64,000 bases of DNA from Xylanibacter ruminicola (GTDB lineage: Bacteria > Bacteroidota > Bacteroidia > Bacteroidales > Bacteroidaceae). Below are positions 1-8,047 of this stretch, one piece after another; position 1 is the first letter of the stretch, and each line of letters begins with the position of its first letter. The notes beneath the pieces were generated by a model. That model worked only from the letters and a program-made list of their open reading frames with translations. It was not told where the DNA came from and ran no database searches. The translations under genes were made by a program, and so were the position numbers. The DNA lies in contig NZ_FNRF01000001.1 of NCBI RefSeq assembly GCF_900107775.1, forward strand, positions 992,001 through 1,056,000, in the 5' to 3' direction.

Positions 1-53
1 AGTTGGTGGTGTCCCACCACAAGCATGCCATCATGGGCATGGCGAATACACAT
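1..53 (-). CDS. Possible 5' end of an edge-cut gene
   Basis: An ATG at position 53 on the minus strand opens a frame of 17 codons that runs off the window edge without a stop. It begins six bases after the stop of the upstream lipoprotein gene, the spacing expected for the next gene of an operon. The visible residues (MCIRHAHDGMLVV...) match no family I recognise. The call rests only on position and an open frame, so it may be chance. Confidence 0.25.
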   Translation of the reverse strand, partial: MCIRHAHDGMLVVGHHQ

Positions 54-59
54 AAAAGG

Positions 60-947
60 CTAATGATGATAAATCTCTTCATAGGTCTCGGTCTTATATC
101 TGTTAATGTTATCTGTTTCTAAATGATAGGTAATGATAGCCTTGGTCAGGCTGGGGCGCTCTTTTTCTAACGCTTTCTTTACTTTCAATATCTCGTCTGC
201 CTCAACGGTATGCTCTATCCTTACGTTCTGTATGTTGCGTATCCACTGGTAAACGGGGTAGGCAGCAGCAAGGGGTAGCCTATACTGAGCCAGCTTGTTA
301 AGGTATGGATACACATCGCGGTAGTCGAGAATGGGATTCCTTTCCTGCCACTTACGTGGATCGCCTGTGTTGTAAACCATCAGCACGCCATAATCCACGT
401 GTGGCACAGGCATTGATAGCTGATGCAGTCGGATGGTGGTTGACAGTTGATAGTGGATAGTTGATAGTTGTGATTTTATGGCTTCCAGGAACTGATAGTA
501 CGTGGCGCGACTCTTCGAGGTGTAGTCGCAGTCAATCTGTATCTCGTGAACGTTGCCGATGTGGTTGGTCTTGTTCATCTGCATAATGCGTTTTACCAGC
601 TTTTCGGCCAGGTCCTTGTGGGGTTTGTGCATACAGTCCTCGGTAATGTAAACGGTGGGGATGAGTTCGATGCCGGCTGGTAACGTATCAGTAAAAGCGA
701 TGGTGGCATTGGGCTTGGGCTCAGTGCCATCATCGCTCATCACTACATCAAAATATCTGCAATATACCTTATTAATATGGTGCTGCTTTAAGAAGGCTCG
801 CTCGGTAGAATCCAGATGCAAGTCGGTGCGCCAGTAGTACACACCATAACTCTGCTCAAGGCTCTCGTCTTGATACCTCTGCTTTCCGCAACTAATCATT
901 AGCAACCCTAGCAGGCAAGTCCACACAATGTAACCTTTGAAACTCAA
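60..947 (-). CDS. Lipoprotein of unknown function, non-ATG start
   Basis: The 295-residue product starts with a short hydrophobic segment ending in a lipobox (LLMISC, Cys about residue 20), so it should be lipid-anchored in the envelope. The rest is soluble and mixed alpha/beta with no motif I can assign; repeated strand-helix stretches with conserved-looking acidic residues (EIQIDCDYTS, GVLMVYNTGD) would suit a TIM-barrel glycosidase-like fold, but this is a guess. The frame is closed by a stop two codons upstream, so translation must begin at TTG (947), at a GTG shortly downstream, or at an internal ATG that would destroy the signal peptide. It follows murF by 32 bases and is probably co-transcribed. 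A tandem GTTGATA-type repeat lies inside the coding sequence (439-470). Confidence 0.7.
   Translation of the reverse strand: MSFKGYIVWTCLLGLLMISCGKQRYQDESLEQSYGVYYWRTDLHLDSTERAFLKQHHINKVYCRYFDVVMSDDGTEPKPNATIAFTDTLPAGIELIPTVYITEDCMHKPHKDLAEKLVKRIMQMNKTNHIGNVHEIQIDCDYTSKSRATYYQFLEAIKSQLSTIHYQLSTTIRLHQLSMPVPHVDYGVLMVYNTGDPRKWQERNPILDYRDVYPYLNKLAQYRLPLAAAYPVYQWIRNIQNVRIEHTVEADEILKVKKALEKERPSLTKAIITYHLETDNINRYKTETYEEIYHH
439..470. repeat. GTTGATAG-type short tandem repeat within a gene
   Basis: About 32 bases consist of imperfect copies of a 7-9 base unit (TTGACAG, TTGATAGTGG, ATAGTTGATAG). They lie in frame in the lipoprotein gene and encode the QLST...YQLST stretch. Such units are usually intergenic in Bacteroidales, so their presence in a reading frame is unusual. 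Confidence 0.6.
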
Positions 948-978
948 TGTTCAATGTTCCATGGTCAATGTTCAATGC
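943..978. repeat. TTCAATG short tandem repeat between genes
   Basis: Four near-copies of TCAATGT fill the 32-base gap between murF and the downstream lipoprotein gene. The array runs into that gene's first codon (TTG) and removes any ATG at the expected place. Confidence 0.7.
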
Positions 979-979
979 T

Positions 980-2338
980 TTACAGTAGTTCGGGCAGTTG
1001 ATAGAGCTTTGTGCTGTTTGAACCCTTGATAAGAATGTAATGGTCTGTTGGCTGTTCGGCAGCGATGGCGGCTTTCACCTCCTCTACATCCTTAAACTTA
1101 CGGAAGTCGCACTGGGTGTCCTCAAACTCTTCGCCTACCAACCATACGGTTTTGATATCCGATGTCTTCAGATAGTCAACCACATGCTGGTGCTCCTCGG
1201 CCGATACCTCGCCGAGTTCACGCATGGCACCAAGGATAGCCATCTTGTTGTCGGCCTGCATAATCTTGAAATTCTCGAGGGCGGCCTGCATCGATGAGGG
1301 GTTGGCATTATAGGCATCTACTATCAGGTGGTTCTTCTCGGTAACGGTCATCTGACTGCGGTTGTTAGATGGTTCGTAGGCTTCGAGGGCGGCTACAATC
1401 TTTTTGCGATCTACACCAAAGTTGATACCTACGGCGATGGCTGCCAGCAGGTTGTCGATGTTATACGATCCAATCAGCTTGGTCTGTACCTTATGCCACT
1501 TGGTGCTGCGACCTTCTTCTTCGAGTACCATCAAAGGCTCGCGCCAACGGAACTTCAGGAATGGGTTGCACTCCAATACCTCGCCGCTGATGCACGAGTA
1601 CTGGTTGTCGGGATCGGTAGAGTAGGGTGATAACCACATCTCCTCGTCGTCGCTAATCTGATCTATCAGGTGCTCGTTGTCGGCATTGATAAAGATAAGA
1701 CTGTCCTCGCGACTGCGCAGGAAATCGTAAAGTTCGCATTTTGTTTTAATCACACCTTCGAACGAGCCGAAGCCCTGCAAGTGGGCACGACCAACGTTGG
1801 TAATCAGTCCGCAAGTAGGTTCAGCGGTCTCAGCCAGCGTCTTGATGTCGCCAGGGTGACTGGCACCCATCTCAATTACGGCTATTTCGTGCTCCTTGTT
1901 CAAGCGGAACAGCGTCTTGGGTACACCTACATCATTGTTAAAGTTTCCCTGGGTGTAGAGCACATTGTATTTCTGTGAGAGCACAGCGGCAATAAGCTCC
2001 TTGGTGGTGGTCTTGCCGTTGGTGCCTGTGATACCGATTACGGGGATATCGAACTGGCGGCGATGCTCGCGGGCCAGGTCCTTGAAAGTCTGCAGCGCAT
2101 CATCAACTAGGATGATTCGCTTAGCTAGACTATCTAGAGGGTCTAGGTTATCTAGAACACTTGCTTCATCAACGATGGCATAAGCACAGCCTTTTTCGAG
2201 TGCCTGCAAGGCGAACTTATTACCATTAAACGACTCACCTTTCAGTGCCAGAAAGATGCTTCCTTCGGGGCAGTCACGACTATCGGTTGTGATGCACGGA
2301 TGCTGCTCATACAGCTTGTATAGTTCCTTAATATCCAT
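980..2338 (-). CDS. murF: UDP-MurNAc-tripeptide:D-Ala-D-Ala ligase
   Basis: MurF adds D-alanyl-D-alanine to UDP-MurNAc-tripeptide in the cytoplasm, the last soluble step of peptidoglycan precursor synthesis. The product of about 452 residues shows the Mur-ligase order: a short N-terminal domain (DSRDCPEGSIFLALKGE), the ATP-binding loop GITGTNGKTTTKE near residue 100, the central-domain motif EMGASHPGDI, and the C-terminal domain with DAYNANPSSM and LGAMRELG. I chose the start at 2338 because the longer frame passes through the -7 box at 2359-2366. A 9-base CTAG repeat (2107-2155) encodes an LDN-LDP-LDS insertion just before RIILVDD. It is divergent from folP. Confidence 0.96.
   Translation of the reverse strand: MDIKELYKLYEQHPCITTDSRDCPEGSIFLALKGESFNGNKFALQALEKGCAYAIVDEASVLDNLDPLDSLAKRIILVDDALQTFKDLAREHRRQFDIPVIGITGTNGKTTTKELIAAVLSQKYNVLYTQGNFNNDVGVPKTLFRLNKEHEIAVIEMGASHPGDIKTLAETAEPTCGLITNVGRAHLQGFGSFEGVIKTKCELYDFLRSREDSLIFINADNEHLIDQISDDEEMWLSPYSTDPDNQYSCISGEVLECNPFLKFRWREPLMVLEEEGRSTKWHKVQTKLIGSYNIDNLLAAIAVGINFGVDRKKIVAALEAYEPSNNRSQMTVTEKNHLIVDAYNANPSSMQAALENFKIMQADNKMAILGAMRELGEVSAEEHQHVVDYLKTSDIKTVWLVGEEFEDTQCDFRKFKDVEEVKAAIAAEQPTDHYILIKGSNSTKLYQLPELL
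2107..2155. repeat. 9-bp CTAG-periodic repeat inside murF
   Basis: CTAG occurs at 2107, 2125, 2134, 2143 and 2152, i.e. at steps of 18, 9, 9 and 9 bases. Because the unit is three codons long it stays in frame, giving Leu-Asp-x triplets in MurF. CTAG is normally rare in bacterial DNA. Confidence 0.8.
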
Positions 2339-2358
2339 AAACTTCGTTATTTTTGGTG

Positions 2359-2366
2359 CAAAGATA
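2359..2366 (-). promoter_or_regulatory. -7 box of the murF promoter
   Basis: TATCTTTG on the minus strand fits the Bacteroidota -7 consensus TAnnTTTG and lies 20 bases before the chosen murF ATG. No well-placed TTTG -33 element was found. Confidence 0.6.
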
Positions 2367-2409
2367 GTGAAAATTCTTAATTCAGGATTCTTAATCCAAA
2401 AAAAATGTG

Positions 2410-2417
2410 TATCTTTG
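2410..2417 (+). promoter_or_regulatory. -7 box of the folP promoter
   Basis: TATCTTTG ends only eight bases before the ATG at 2426, so the transcript would start at or next to the start codon. The box is divergent from that of murF, 43 bases away. Confidence 0.65.
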
Positions 2418-2425
2418 TGGGCGAT

Positions 2426-3226
2426 ATGAACGAAACGATTCAAATTCGAGGCAAATTAGTGGATCTCAGCACCCCGCAGGTGATGGGAATCCTGAACGTT
2501 ACGCCCGACTCTTTTTATGCAGGGAGCCGAGTGCAGACTGAGGCTGAAATTGTTCAGCGTTGTCATCAGATTATCGACGAAGGTGCCAGCATGATTGACG
2601 TGGGTGGCTATTCTACCCGTCCTGGTGGCACCGAGGTGTCGGAGGCCGAGGAGATGGAGCGCTTGCGCTTTGGTTTGAAGATTATCCGTCGTGAGTTGCC
2701 CGATGCCATTATTTCGGTAGATACGTTCCGTCCCGATGTGGCCCATATGACGGTTGAGGAGTTTGGTGCCGATATCATTAACGATGTGAGCGAAGGCAAC
2801 GAGACCATGTACCGTTTAGTGTCGCGCTTACGCGTACCTTATATATTAATGTCGCAGCAGCCCACGCTGAAAAGCATGCTGATGTCGTTTGCCCGACAGG
2901 TACAGCAGTTGCGTGATTGTGGTGCTTGCGATATCATTCTTGATCCTGGTTTTGGTTTCGGTAAGACGCTGGAGCAGAATTACGAGATTATGAACCAGAT
3001 GGAGCGTCTGCTCGTGATGGAACTGCCCCTGTTGGTAGGCATCTCGCGTAAATCGATGATTTTTAAACTCTTGGGTACTACGCCTATGGAGTCGCTCAAT
3101 GGTACTACGGTGCTTAACACCATCTCGCTCATGAAGGGGGCTCACATCCTCCGAGTGCACGATGTCCGTCAGGCTGTAGAATGCGTAAAAATGGTGCAAT
3201 CGTTAAATAGTCAAATCGCAAAATAA
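2426..3226 (+). CDS. folP: Dihydropteroate synthase
   Basis: DHPS condenses p-aminobenzoate with 6-hydroxymethyl-dihydropterin pyrophosphate in folate synthesis and is the sulfonamide target. The 266-residue product is a full-length TIM barrel with the diagnostic motifs MGILNVTPDSF (about residue 18), DVGGYSTRPG, DPGFGFGKT (about 172) and GISRKSMI (about 205). The start at 2426 is preferred over the ATG at 2405, because the -7 box lies between them. The gene is followed two bases later by cdaA, so the two are probably one transcript. Confidence 0.95.
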   Translation: MNETIQIRGKLVDLSTPQVMGILNVTPDSFYAGSRVQTEAEIVQRCHQIIDEGASMIDVGGYSTRPGGTEVSEAEEMERLRFGLKIIRRELPDAIISVDTFRPDVAHMTVEEFGADIINDVSEGNETMYRLVSRLRVPYILMSQQPTLKSMLMSFARQVQQLRDCGACDIILDPGFGFGKTLEQNYEIMNQMERLLVMELPLLVGISRKSMIFKLLGTTPMESLNGTTVLNTISLMKGAHILRVHDVRQAVECVKMVQSLNSQIAK

Positions 3227-3228
3227 AC

Positions 3229-4011
3229 ATGTTCTTCGAGTTTGGCATAAAGGACTTCATCGACATCCTGCTTGTAGCTATGATACTTTACTACATCTAC
3301 AGGCTGATGCGCGAATCACGTTCGCTTAACGTGTTCATAGGCATTCTGATGTTTGTGATTACGTGGCTGTTCGTGTCGCAGGTGGTCGAGATGAAGTTGC
3401 TTGGCTCGATACTTGATAAGCTGGTGAGTGTGGGTGTTATCGCGCTCATCGTACTTTTCCAGGACGAAATCCGTAAGTTCCTTTATAATGTAGGTGCCCA
3501 TCGTCGTATGCGGGCATTTGCCAAGCTGTTCACATCAAAGGATGTGAGCGAAGATGATAAGAAGGCACTTAAGGAGATTATCATGCCTATAGTGATGGCA
3601 TCGATGAATATGAGTCGTGGCAAGGTAGGTGCGCTCATCGTGATAGAGCGTGCGATGCCACTCGACGAGATAGCTGTGACGGGCGATCAGATCGACTCCA
3701 ACATCAATCAGCGACTCATCGAGAACATCTTCTTTAAGAACTCACCCCTGCACGATGGTGCCATGATTGTGTCAAAGAAACGTATCAAGGCCGCAGGTTG
3801 TATCCTGCCGGTAAGTCACGATATGGATATCCCAAAGGAGTTGGGTTTGCGACACCGTGCTGCCATGGGCGTATCGCAAGAGAGCGATGCTGTGGCCATC
3901 GTTGTATCCGAGGAAACGGGTGGTATCTCTGTCGCCGTTAAAGGCGAGTTCCATCTGCGACTCTCGGCTGAGGAACTGGAGAGTATCCTCACCAAAGAAT
4001 TAGAACAATAA
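3229..4011 (+). CDS. cdaA: Membrane diadenylate cyclase CdaA
   Basis: CdaA makes the second messenger c-di-AMP from two ATP. The 260-residue product has three N-terminal membrane helices within residues 5-80, a short coiled linker, and a DAC (DisA_N) domain. That domain carries both active-site motifs: DGA in PLHDGAMIV (about residue 175) and RHRAA (about 208). Length and order match TIGR00159-type proteins. It sits directly behind folP, an arrangement I know from other Bacteroidota. No CdaR-type regulator gene follows, and pta begins 39 bases later. Confidence 0.93.
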   Translation: MFFEFGIKDFIDILLVAMILYYIYRLMRESRSLNVFIGILMFVITWLFVSQVVEMKLLGSILDKLVSVGVIALIVLFQDEIRKFLYNVGAHRRMRAFAKLFTSKDVSEDDKKALKEIIMPIVMASMNMSRGKVGALIVIERAMPLDEIAVTGDQIDSNINQRLIENIFFKNSPLHDGAMIVSKKRIKAAGCILPVSHDMDIPKELGLRHRAAMGVSQESDAVAIVVSEETGGISVAVKGEFHLRLSAEELESILTKELEQ

Positions 4012-4050
4012 AGAATTCATATATATAACATTTTAAAACAAATCAAAGTT

Positions 4051-5061
4051 ATGGATCTATTAAGTTCAATTGTAGCGCGTGCTAAAAGTGATAAGCAGCG
4101 CATTGTGCTCCCTGAGGCAGAAGAGGAGCGTACACTCTGTGCAGCCGATAAGGCTCTGGCCGACGACCTCGCCGACATCATCCTGATTGGTAACCCTGCT
4201 AAGGTTGAGGCTCTGGCTAAGGAGAAGGGACTCACCAATATTGGTAAGGCAACCTTGATCGACCCTGAAAACTACGACAAGAGCGAAGAGCTTGCTGAGA
4301 AGCTGGCTGAGATTCGCAAGAGCAAGGGTATGACTATCGAGGAGGCTCGTAAGCTCATTAAGAATCCTCTGTACCTGGGTTGTATGATTATCAAGACCGA
4401 AGGTGCCGATGGTCAGATTTCTGGTGCACTCTCTACTACTGGCGATACACTGCGTCCTGCGCTGCAGATTATCAAGTGCCAGCCTGGTATCACCTGCGTA
4501 AGCGGTGGTTTGCTGCTCATCTCTAAGCAGAAGCAGTATGGCGAGGATGGCGTATTGGTAGTTGGCGACGTAGCTGTTACCCCAATGCCAGATGCTGCTC
4601 AGCTCTCACAGATTGCTGTATGTACCGCTCAAACTGCTAAGAGCGTGGCTGGTTTTGCTGAGCCACGTGTGGCTATGTTCAGCTTCTCTACTAAGGGCTC
4701 AGCTAAGCACGAGGTAGTAGATAAGGTAGTTGAGGCTACTCGCTTGGCTAAGGAACTCGATCCAGCACTCAAGATTGATGGTGAGTTGCAGGCCGATGCC
4801 GCTCTGGTTCCATCAGTAGGTGCTAAGAAGGCTCCTGGTTCTGATATCGCTGGTAAGGCTAACGTACTGGTATTCCCTAACCTCGAGGTTGGTAACATTG
4901 GTTATAAGATGGTTCAGCGCCTGGGCGATGCTATCGCTATCGGTCCTATCCTGCAGGGTATCGCACGTCCTGTAAACGACCTGTCGCGTGGTTGCTCTAT
5001 CGACGACATCTATTACATGATTGCTATCACTGCTTGTCAGGCAATGGACGCTAAAAAGTAA
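4051..5061 (+). CDS. pta: Phosphate acetyltransferase
   Basis: Pta interconverts acetyl-CoA and acetyl phosphate, the first half of the route to acetate. The 336-residue product is the short, single-domain PTA_PTB form without the N-terminal regulatory domains of the long enterobacterial type. Recognisable segments are IVLPEAEEERTL near the N-terminus, ISGALSTTGDTLRPALQ (about residue 127), SFSTKGSAKH, DGELQADAALVP and FPNLEVGNIGYK. The downstream ackA is 25 bases away, giving the usual pta-ackA operon. Codon use is strongly biased, consistent with high expression. Confidence 0.95.
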   Translation: MDLLSSIVARAKSDKQRIVLPEAEEERTLCAADKALADDLADIILIGNPAKVEALAKEKGLTNIGKATLIDPENYDKSEELAEKLAEIRKSKGMTIEEARKLIKNPLYLGCMIIKTEGADGQISGALSTTGDTLRPALQIIKCQPGITCVSGGLLLISKQKQYGEDGVLVVGDVAVTPMPDAAQLSQIAVCTAQTAKSVAGFAEPRVAMFSFSTKGSAKHEVVDKVVEATRLAKELDPALKIDGELQADAALVPSVGAKKAPGSDIAGKANVLVFPNLEVGNIGYKMVQRLGDAIAIGPILQGIARPVNDLSRGCSIDDIYYMIAITACQAMDAKK

Positions 5062-5086
5062 TTGATAATTGAAAATTGATAATAAT
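5060..5086. repeat. TTGATAAT / TTGAAAAT repeat in the pta-ackA gap
   Basis: The gap between pta and ackA is filled by three imperfect copies of a (A)TTGAWAAT unit and ends at the ackA ATG. This is a further short-repeat family of the type seen at 439, 943 and 2107. Confidence 0.45.
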
Positions 5087-6280
5087 ATGAAAATTCTTGT
5101 ATTGAATTGTGGCTCTTCATCTATCAAGTACGCCCTGTACAACATGGACGATAAGAGTGTGATGACTAGTGGTGGTGCTGAGCGTGTAGGCTTGGACAAT
5201 GCCTTTGTAAAGGTAAAGCTGGCCAATGGCGAGAAGAAGCAGATTATGCACGATATCCCCGAGCATACCGAGGGTGTTAAGTTTATCTTCTCTCTGCTTA
5301 CCGATCCCGAAATCGGTGTGATTAAAGATCTGAAGGAGATCGACGCTGTAGGTCACCGTATGGTGCATGGCGGCGAGAAATTCAATAAGAGCGTGATTCT
5401 TACCGACGAGGTTCTGAAGGCTTTCGAGGAGTGCTCTGATCTGGCTCCCCTGCACAACCCTGCTAACCTGAAGGGTGTTAATGCTGTTAAGGAGCTGATG
5501 CCAGGTCTGCCTCAGGTAGGTGTATTCGACACCGCCTTCCATCAGACCATGCCTGCCAAGGCTTATATGTACGCTATCCCTTACGATCTGTACGAGAAGT
5601 ACGGTGTGCGTCGCTATGGTTTCCACGGCACCTCTCACCGTTATGTATCTGCTCGTGCTTGTGAGTTCCTGGGTATCAAGGCCGAGGGTACAAAGATGAT
5701 TACCTGCCACATCGGTAATGGTGGTTCTATTGCTGCTGTTCTGGATGGCAAGTGCATTGATACCTCAATGGGTCTTACCCCACTCGAGGGTCTGGTAATG
5801 GGTACTCGTGCCGGTGATATCGACGGTGGTGCTGTTACCTTCCTTGAGAAGAAACTCGGTCTCGATGCCGATGGTATGAGCAACCTGCTCAACAAGAAGA
5901 GTGGTGTAGCTGGTATCACAGGTGGTTCGAGCGATATGCGTGATGTAGAAAACGCTGCCAAGGCTGGTGAGCCCAAGGCTGTGCTGGCTCAGCAGATGTA
6001 TTTCTATCGTATTAAGAAGTATATCGGTGCTTATGCTGCTGCCATGGGTGGTGTAGATGTGATTGTGTTCACCGCTGGTGTTGGCGAGAACCAGATCTCT
6101 ATGCGCTCTGAGGTTTGCAAGGGCCTGGAGTTCTTGGGTGTGAAGTTCGACGACGAGAAGAACAATATTCGTGGCGAAGAGGCTATCATCTCAGCCGACG
6201 ACTCAAAGGTTAAGGTTGTTGTTATCCCAACCGATGAGGAGCTGATGATTGCTACCGACACTATGAATCTGCTGAAGTAA
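5087..6280 (+). CDS. ackA: Acetate kinase
   Basis: AckA transfers the phosphate of acetyl phosphate to ADP, giving acetate and ATP. The 397-residue product has the ASKHA-fold motifs: NCGSSSIKY at residue 6, GHRMVHGG, the HNPAN segment (about 123), FHGTSHRYV (about 179), CHIGNGGS and MGTRAGDIDGG (about 238). The start at 5087 (MKILVLNCG) is preferred over the ATG at 5069, because acetate kinases begin almost directly with the first beta strand and the earlier ATG lies in the intergenic repeat. It is the last gene of the folP-to-ackA run and is followed by a hairpin. Confidence 0.96.
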   Translation: MKILVLNCGSSSIKYALYNMDDKSVMTSGGAERVGLDNAFVKVKLANGEKKQIMHDIPEHTEGVKFIFSLLTDPEIGVIKDLKEIDAVGHRMVHGGEKFNKSVILTDEVLKAFEECSDLAPLHNPANLKGVNAVKELMPGLPQVGVFDTAFHQTMPAKAYMYAIPYDLYEKYGVRRYGFHGTSHRYVSARACEFLGIKAEGTKMITCHIGNGGSIAAVLDGKCIDTSMGLTPLEGLVMGTRAGDIDGGAVTFLEKKLGLDADGMSNLLNKKSGVAGITGGSSDMRDVENAAKAGEPKAVLAQQMYFYRIKKYIGAYAAAMGGVDVIVFTAGVGENQISMRSEVCKGLEFLGVKFDDEKNNIRGEEAIISADDSKVKVVVIPTDEELMIATDTMNLLK

Positions 6281-6300
6281 GCATTTTGTCTATTAAATAA

Positions 6301-6334
6301 GAAAGGACAAAGCTCATACGGGTTTTGTCCTTTC
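6301..6334. terminator. Bidirectional hairpin after ackA
   Basis: GAAAGGACAAA (6301-6311) pairs perfectly with TTTGTCCTTTC (6324-6334), an 11-bp stem with a 12-base loop between convergent ackA and the beta-barrel gene. The plus-strand T tract is weak. Confidence 0.7.
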
Positions 6335-7505
6335 ATTTTGTCGGGCTTAGGTCGAACCTGAGGCCCAGCTGCAGGTTGAAGCTTGTTGGTTTATCCTTGA
6401 AATAATTATTGATAGTGCTACCATTATCTATATAATGTATGACTCCTGGCTCGGCATACAAACTCAGCTGAGGGATGATATGGTATGCCAATCCCAAACT
6501 GCCACCTACCGACCACTGCATGCGATCCTTGTCCATCACCTGATTCACCCCATCGGTATTCGATTCGGCCTTGATATTCCAGTCGGCTTGGGTGCCTGCA
6601 GTAAGATAAAGACTGATGCCATGCCATTGCAACAGGTGGGCCTGCAGGTTAAGGGGCACGCCTATGTAGTGGAGCTTCTGATGGCGCTGTATCTCATGGT
6701 TGGGCATCAGGGTGGTAAAGGTTGAATTCAGCTTGGTATAAACCAAACCCGAACTGAGCGACAACCAGCTATTGAGTGGATATCCAACAGAAAGACCGAA
6801 CGATATGGGCTGGTTGTGACTCTCTTGCTCTTCGTAATCTGCTAGAAAAGCACGTGTTGCAGCCACGCGATGCATCAACTGCGGGTTCATCATCACCGCA
6901 TTCTTATTGTTCATATCGTTGGTGTTACCCTGAGCAAACAGGCCCATGGTAAGGCGCATCGGCTTTTGCTGCTGATGTTTCGCATGAGAATATGCTTTAG
7001 GCTCTGCTGACAGAGGGTGATGTACCTGTGGACTTGGTGTATCTTCCTTGGGCTTGTTAGCCGTTTCATCGGGCTGTGTGGCCTTCTCTGTTGGTTCAGG
7101 AACTACGTTTTCTGGTAGCATAGCTGTTTCTGCTATCTGTGTAACAGGTTTGGCTGCTGTTACTACCTGAGCAACCAGTTTCTCTGGAGCCTTTACTGCT
7201 GCATCTGGGGTGATATCTGCTTGGGTGGCTACGGGCGCTTCTTCCTTATCGGCATGATTGGTAGCCTTAACCTGTGCCACTTGTGGCTGTACGGGCTCGT
7301 TGTTCCACATCAGATAGGCACCACCAAACAGCACACCAATGATAGCAGCTGCCATCATCCAACGACGCAGAGCTATGTGGCGCGTCTGACCTTTAGCCTG
7401 CTTATCGAGCGAAGCCTCAATGCCCTCCCACAAGTCGCGTGTTGGCTCCTGGTGGTAGTCCTTCAGGTGGTTGTTAAGCCTTTCGGCCCATTCTTCTTGC
7501 TTCAT
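6333..7505 (-). CDS. Trans-envelope protein: cytoplasmic tail, TM helix, outer-membrane beta-barrel
   Basis: The 390-residue product has a cytoplasmic N-terminus of about 48 residues with amphipathic helices (WAERLNNHLKDY, DLWEGIEASLDK), one membrane helix at about 49-67, a long Ala/Pro/Glu/Thr-rich periplasmic linker to about residue 185, and a C-terminal PorT/OmpA-like eight-strand beta-barrel domain ending in a strand with aromatic and alternating hydrophobic residues (FNLQLGLRFDLS). The gene overlaps the ECF sigma gene by four bases. Its N-terminal part therefore probably acts as the anti-sigma factor, with the barrel as sensor or anchor. That role is inference from position and topology. 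Confidence 0.75.
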   Translation of the reverse strand: MKQEEWAERLNNHLKDYHQEPTRDLWEGIEASLDKQAKGQTRHIALRRWMMAAAIIGVLFGGAYLMWNNEPVQPQVAQVKATNHADKEEAPVATQADITPDAAVKAPEKLVAQVVTAAKPVTQIAETAMLPENVVPEPTEKATQPDETANKPKEDTPSPQVHHPLSAEPKAYSHAKHQQQKPMRLTMGLFAQGNTNDMNNKNAVMMNPQLMHRVAATRAFLADYEEQESHNQPISFGLSVGYPLNSWLSLSSGLVYTKLNSTFTTLMPNHEIQRHQKLHYIGVPLNLQAHLLQWHGISLYLTAGTQADWNIKAESNTDGVNQVMDKDRMQWSVGGSLGLAYHIIPQLSLYAEPGVIHYIDNGSTINNYFKDKPTSFNLQLGLRFDLSPTK

Positions 7506-8041
7506 ATCTCGTGTCGTTTGATGTAATCTGTTATCATTTGGGTGAGTATCTGTCGCGCTCTCGACAACTGTGAGGAGGATGAATTCTCTTTGATGCTTAA
7601 CTTATTGGCTATTTCGCGATGCGAGCAATGCTCGAACACATACAGGTTTAGTACCATTCTGTAGCCTGTAGGTAGCTTGGCAATCATTGCCGTCAGCACA
7701 TTGGGCGGTATCCGTTCTATCTCTGGCTCTTCGTCCTGTGTATCAGGGATGACGTCGGTAAACGTCATGCGCTCATGATGTTTCACAAAATCAAAGGCCT
7801 TATTAGCAACAATCCTGCCTATCCAACCTTTCAGCGAACCCTCACCTCGGTAATCGAACTTGCCGATAGAGGTAAGGATGGTCACAAAGCTGTCCTGCAC
7901 CACGTCTTCCACGTCGCTCACTTCGGCTATATACCTTAGTCCGATTGACATGGCATAGCCCTTGTAGCGCTCGTAGAGTTGCCTCATGGCAGCACGATCG
8001 CCTTGGTTGATGGCTGATAGCAGTTGCTGTTCGTTCTCCAC
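7502..8041 (-). CDS. ECF RNA polymerase sigma factor
   Basis: The 179-residue product has sigma region 2 at about residues 20-90 (LYERYKGYAMSIGLRYI, VEDVVQDSFVTI, GWIGRIVANKAFDFVK) and sigma region 4 at about 125-170 (LPTGYRMVLNLYVFEHCSHREIA). It lacks regions 1 and 3, as ECF factors do. It would direct RNA polymerase to a small regulon. It lies between a lipoprotein gene (six bases upstream) and the trans-envelope barrel protein (four-base overlap), its likely anti-sigma partner. The target promoters cannot be told from this window. Confidence 0.93.
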   Translation of the reverse strand: MENEQQLLSAINQGDRAAMRQLYERYKGYAMSIGLRYIAEVSDVEDVVQDSFVTILTSIGKFDYRGEGSLKGWIGRIVANKAFDFVKHHERMTFTDVIPDTQDEEPEIERIPPNVLTAMIAKLPTGYRMVLNLYVFEHCSHREIANKLSIKENSSSSQLSRARQILTQMITDYIKRHEI

Positions 8042-8047
8042 TTCTTT

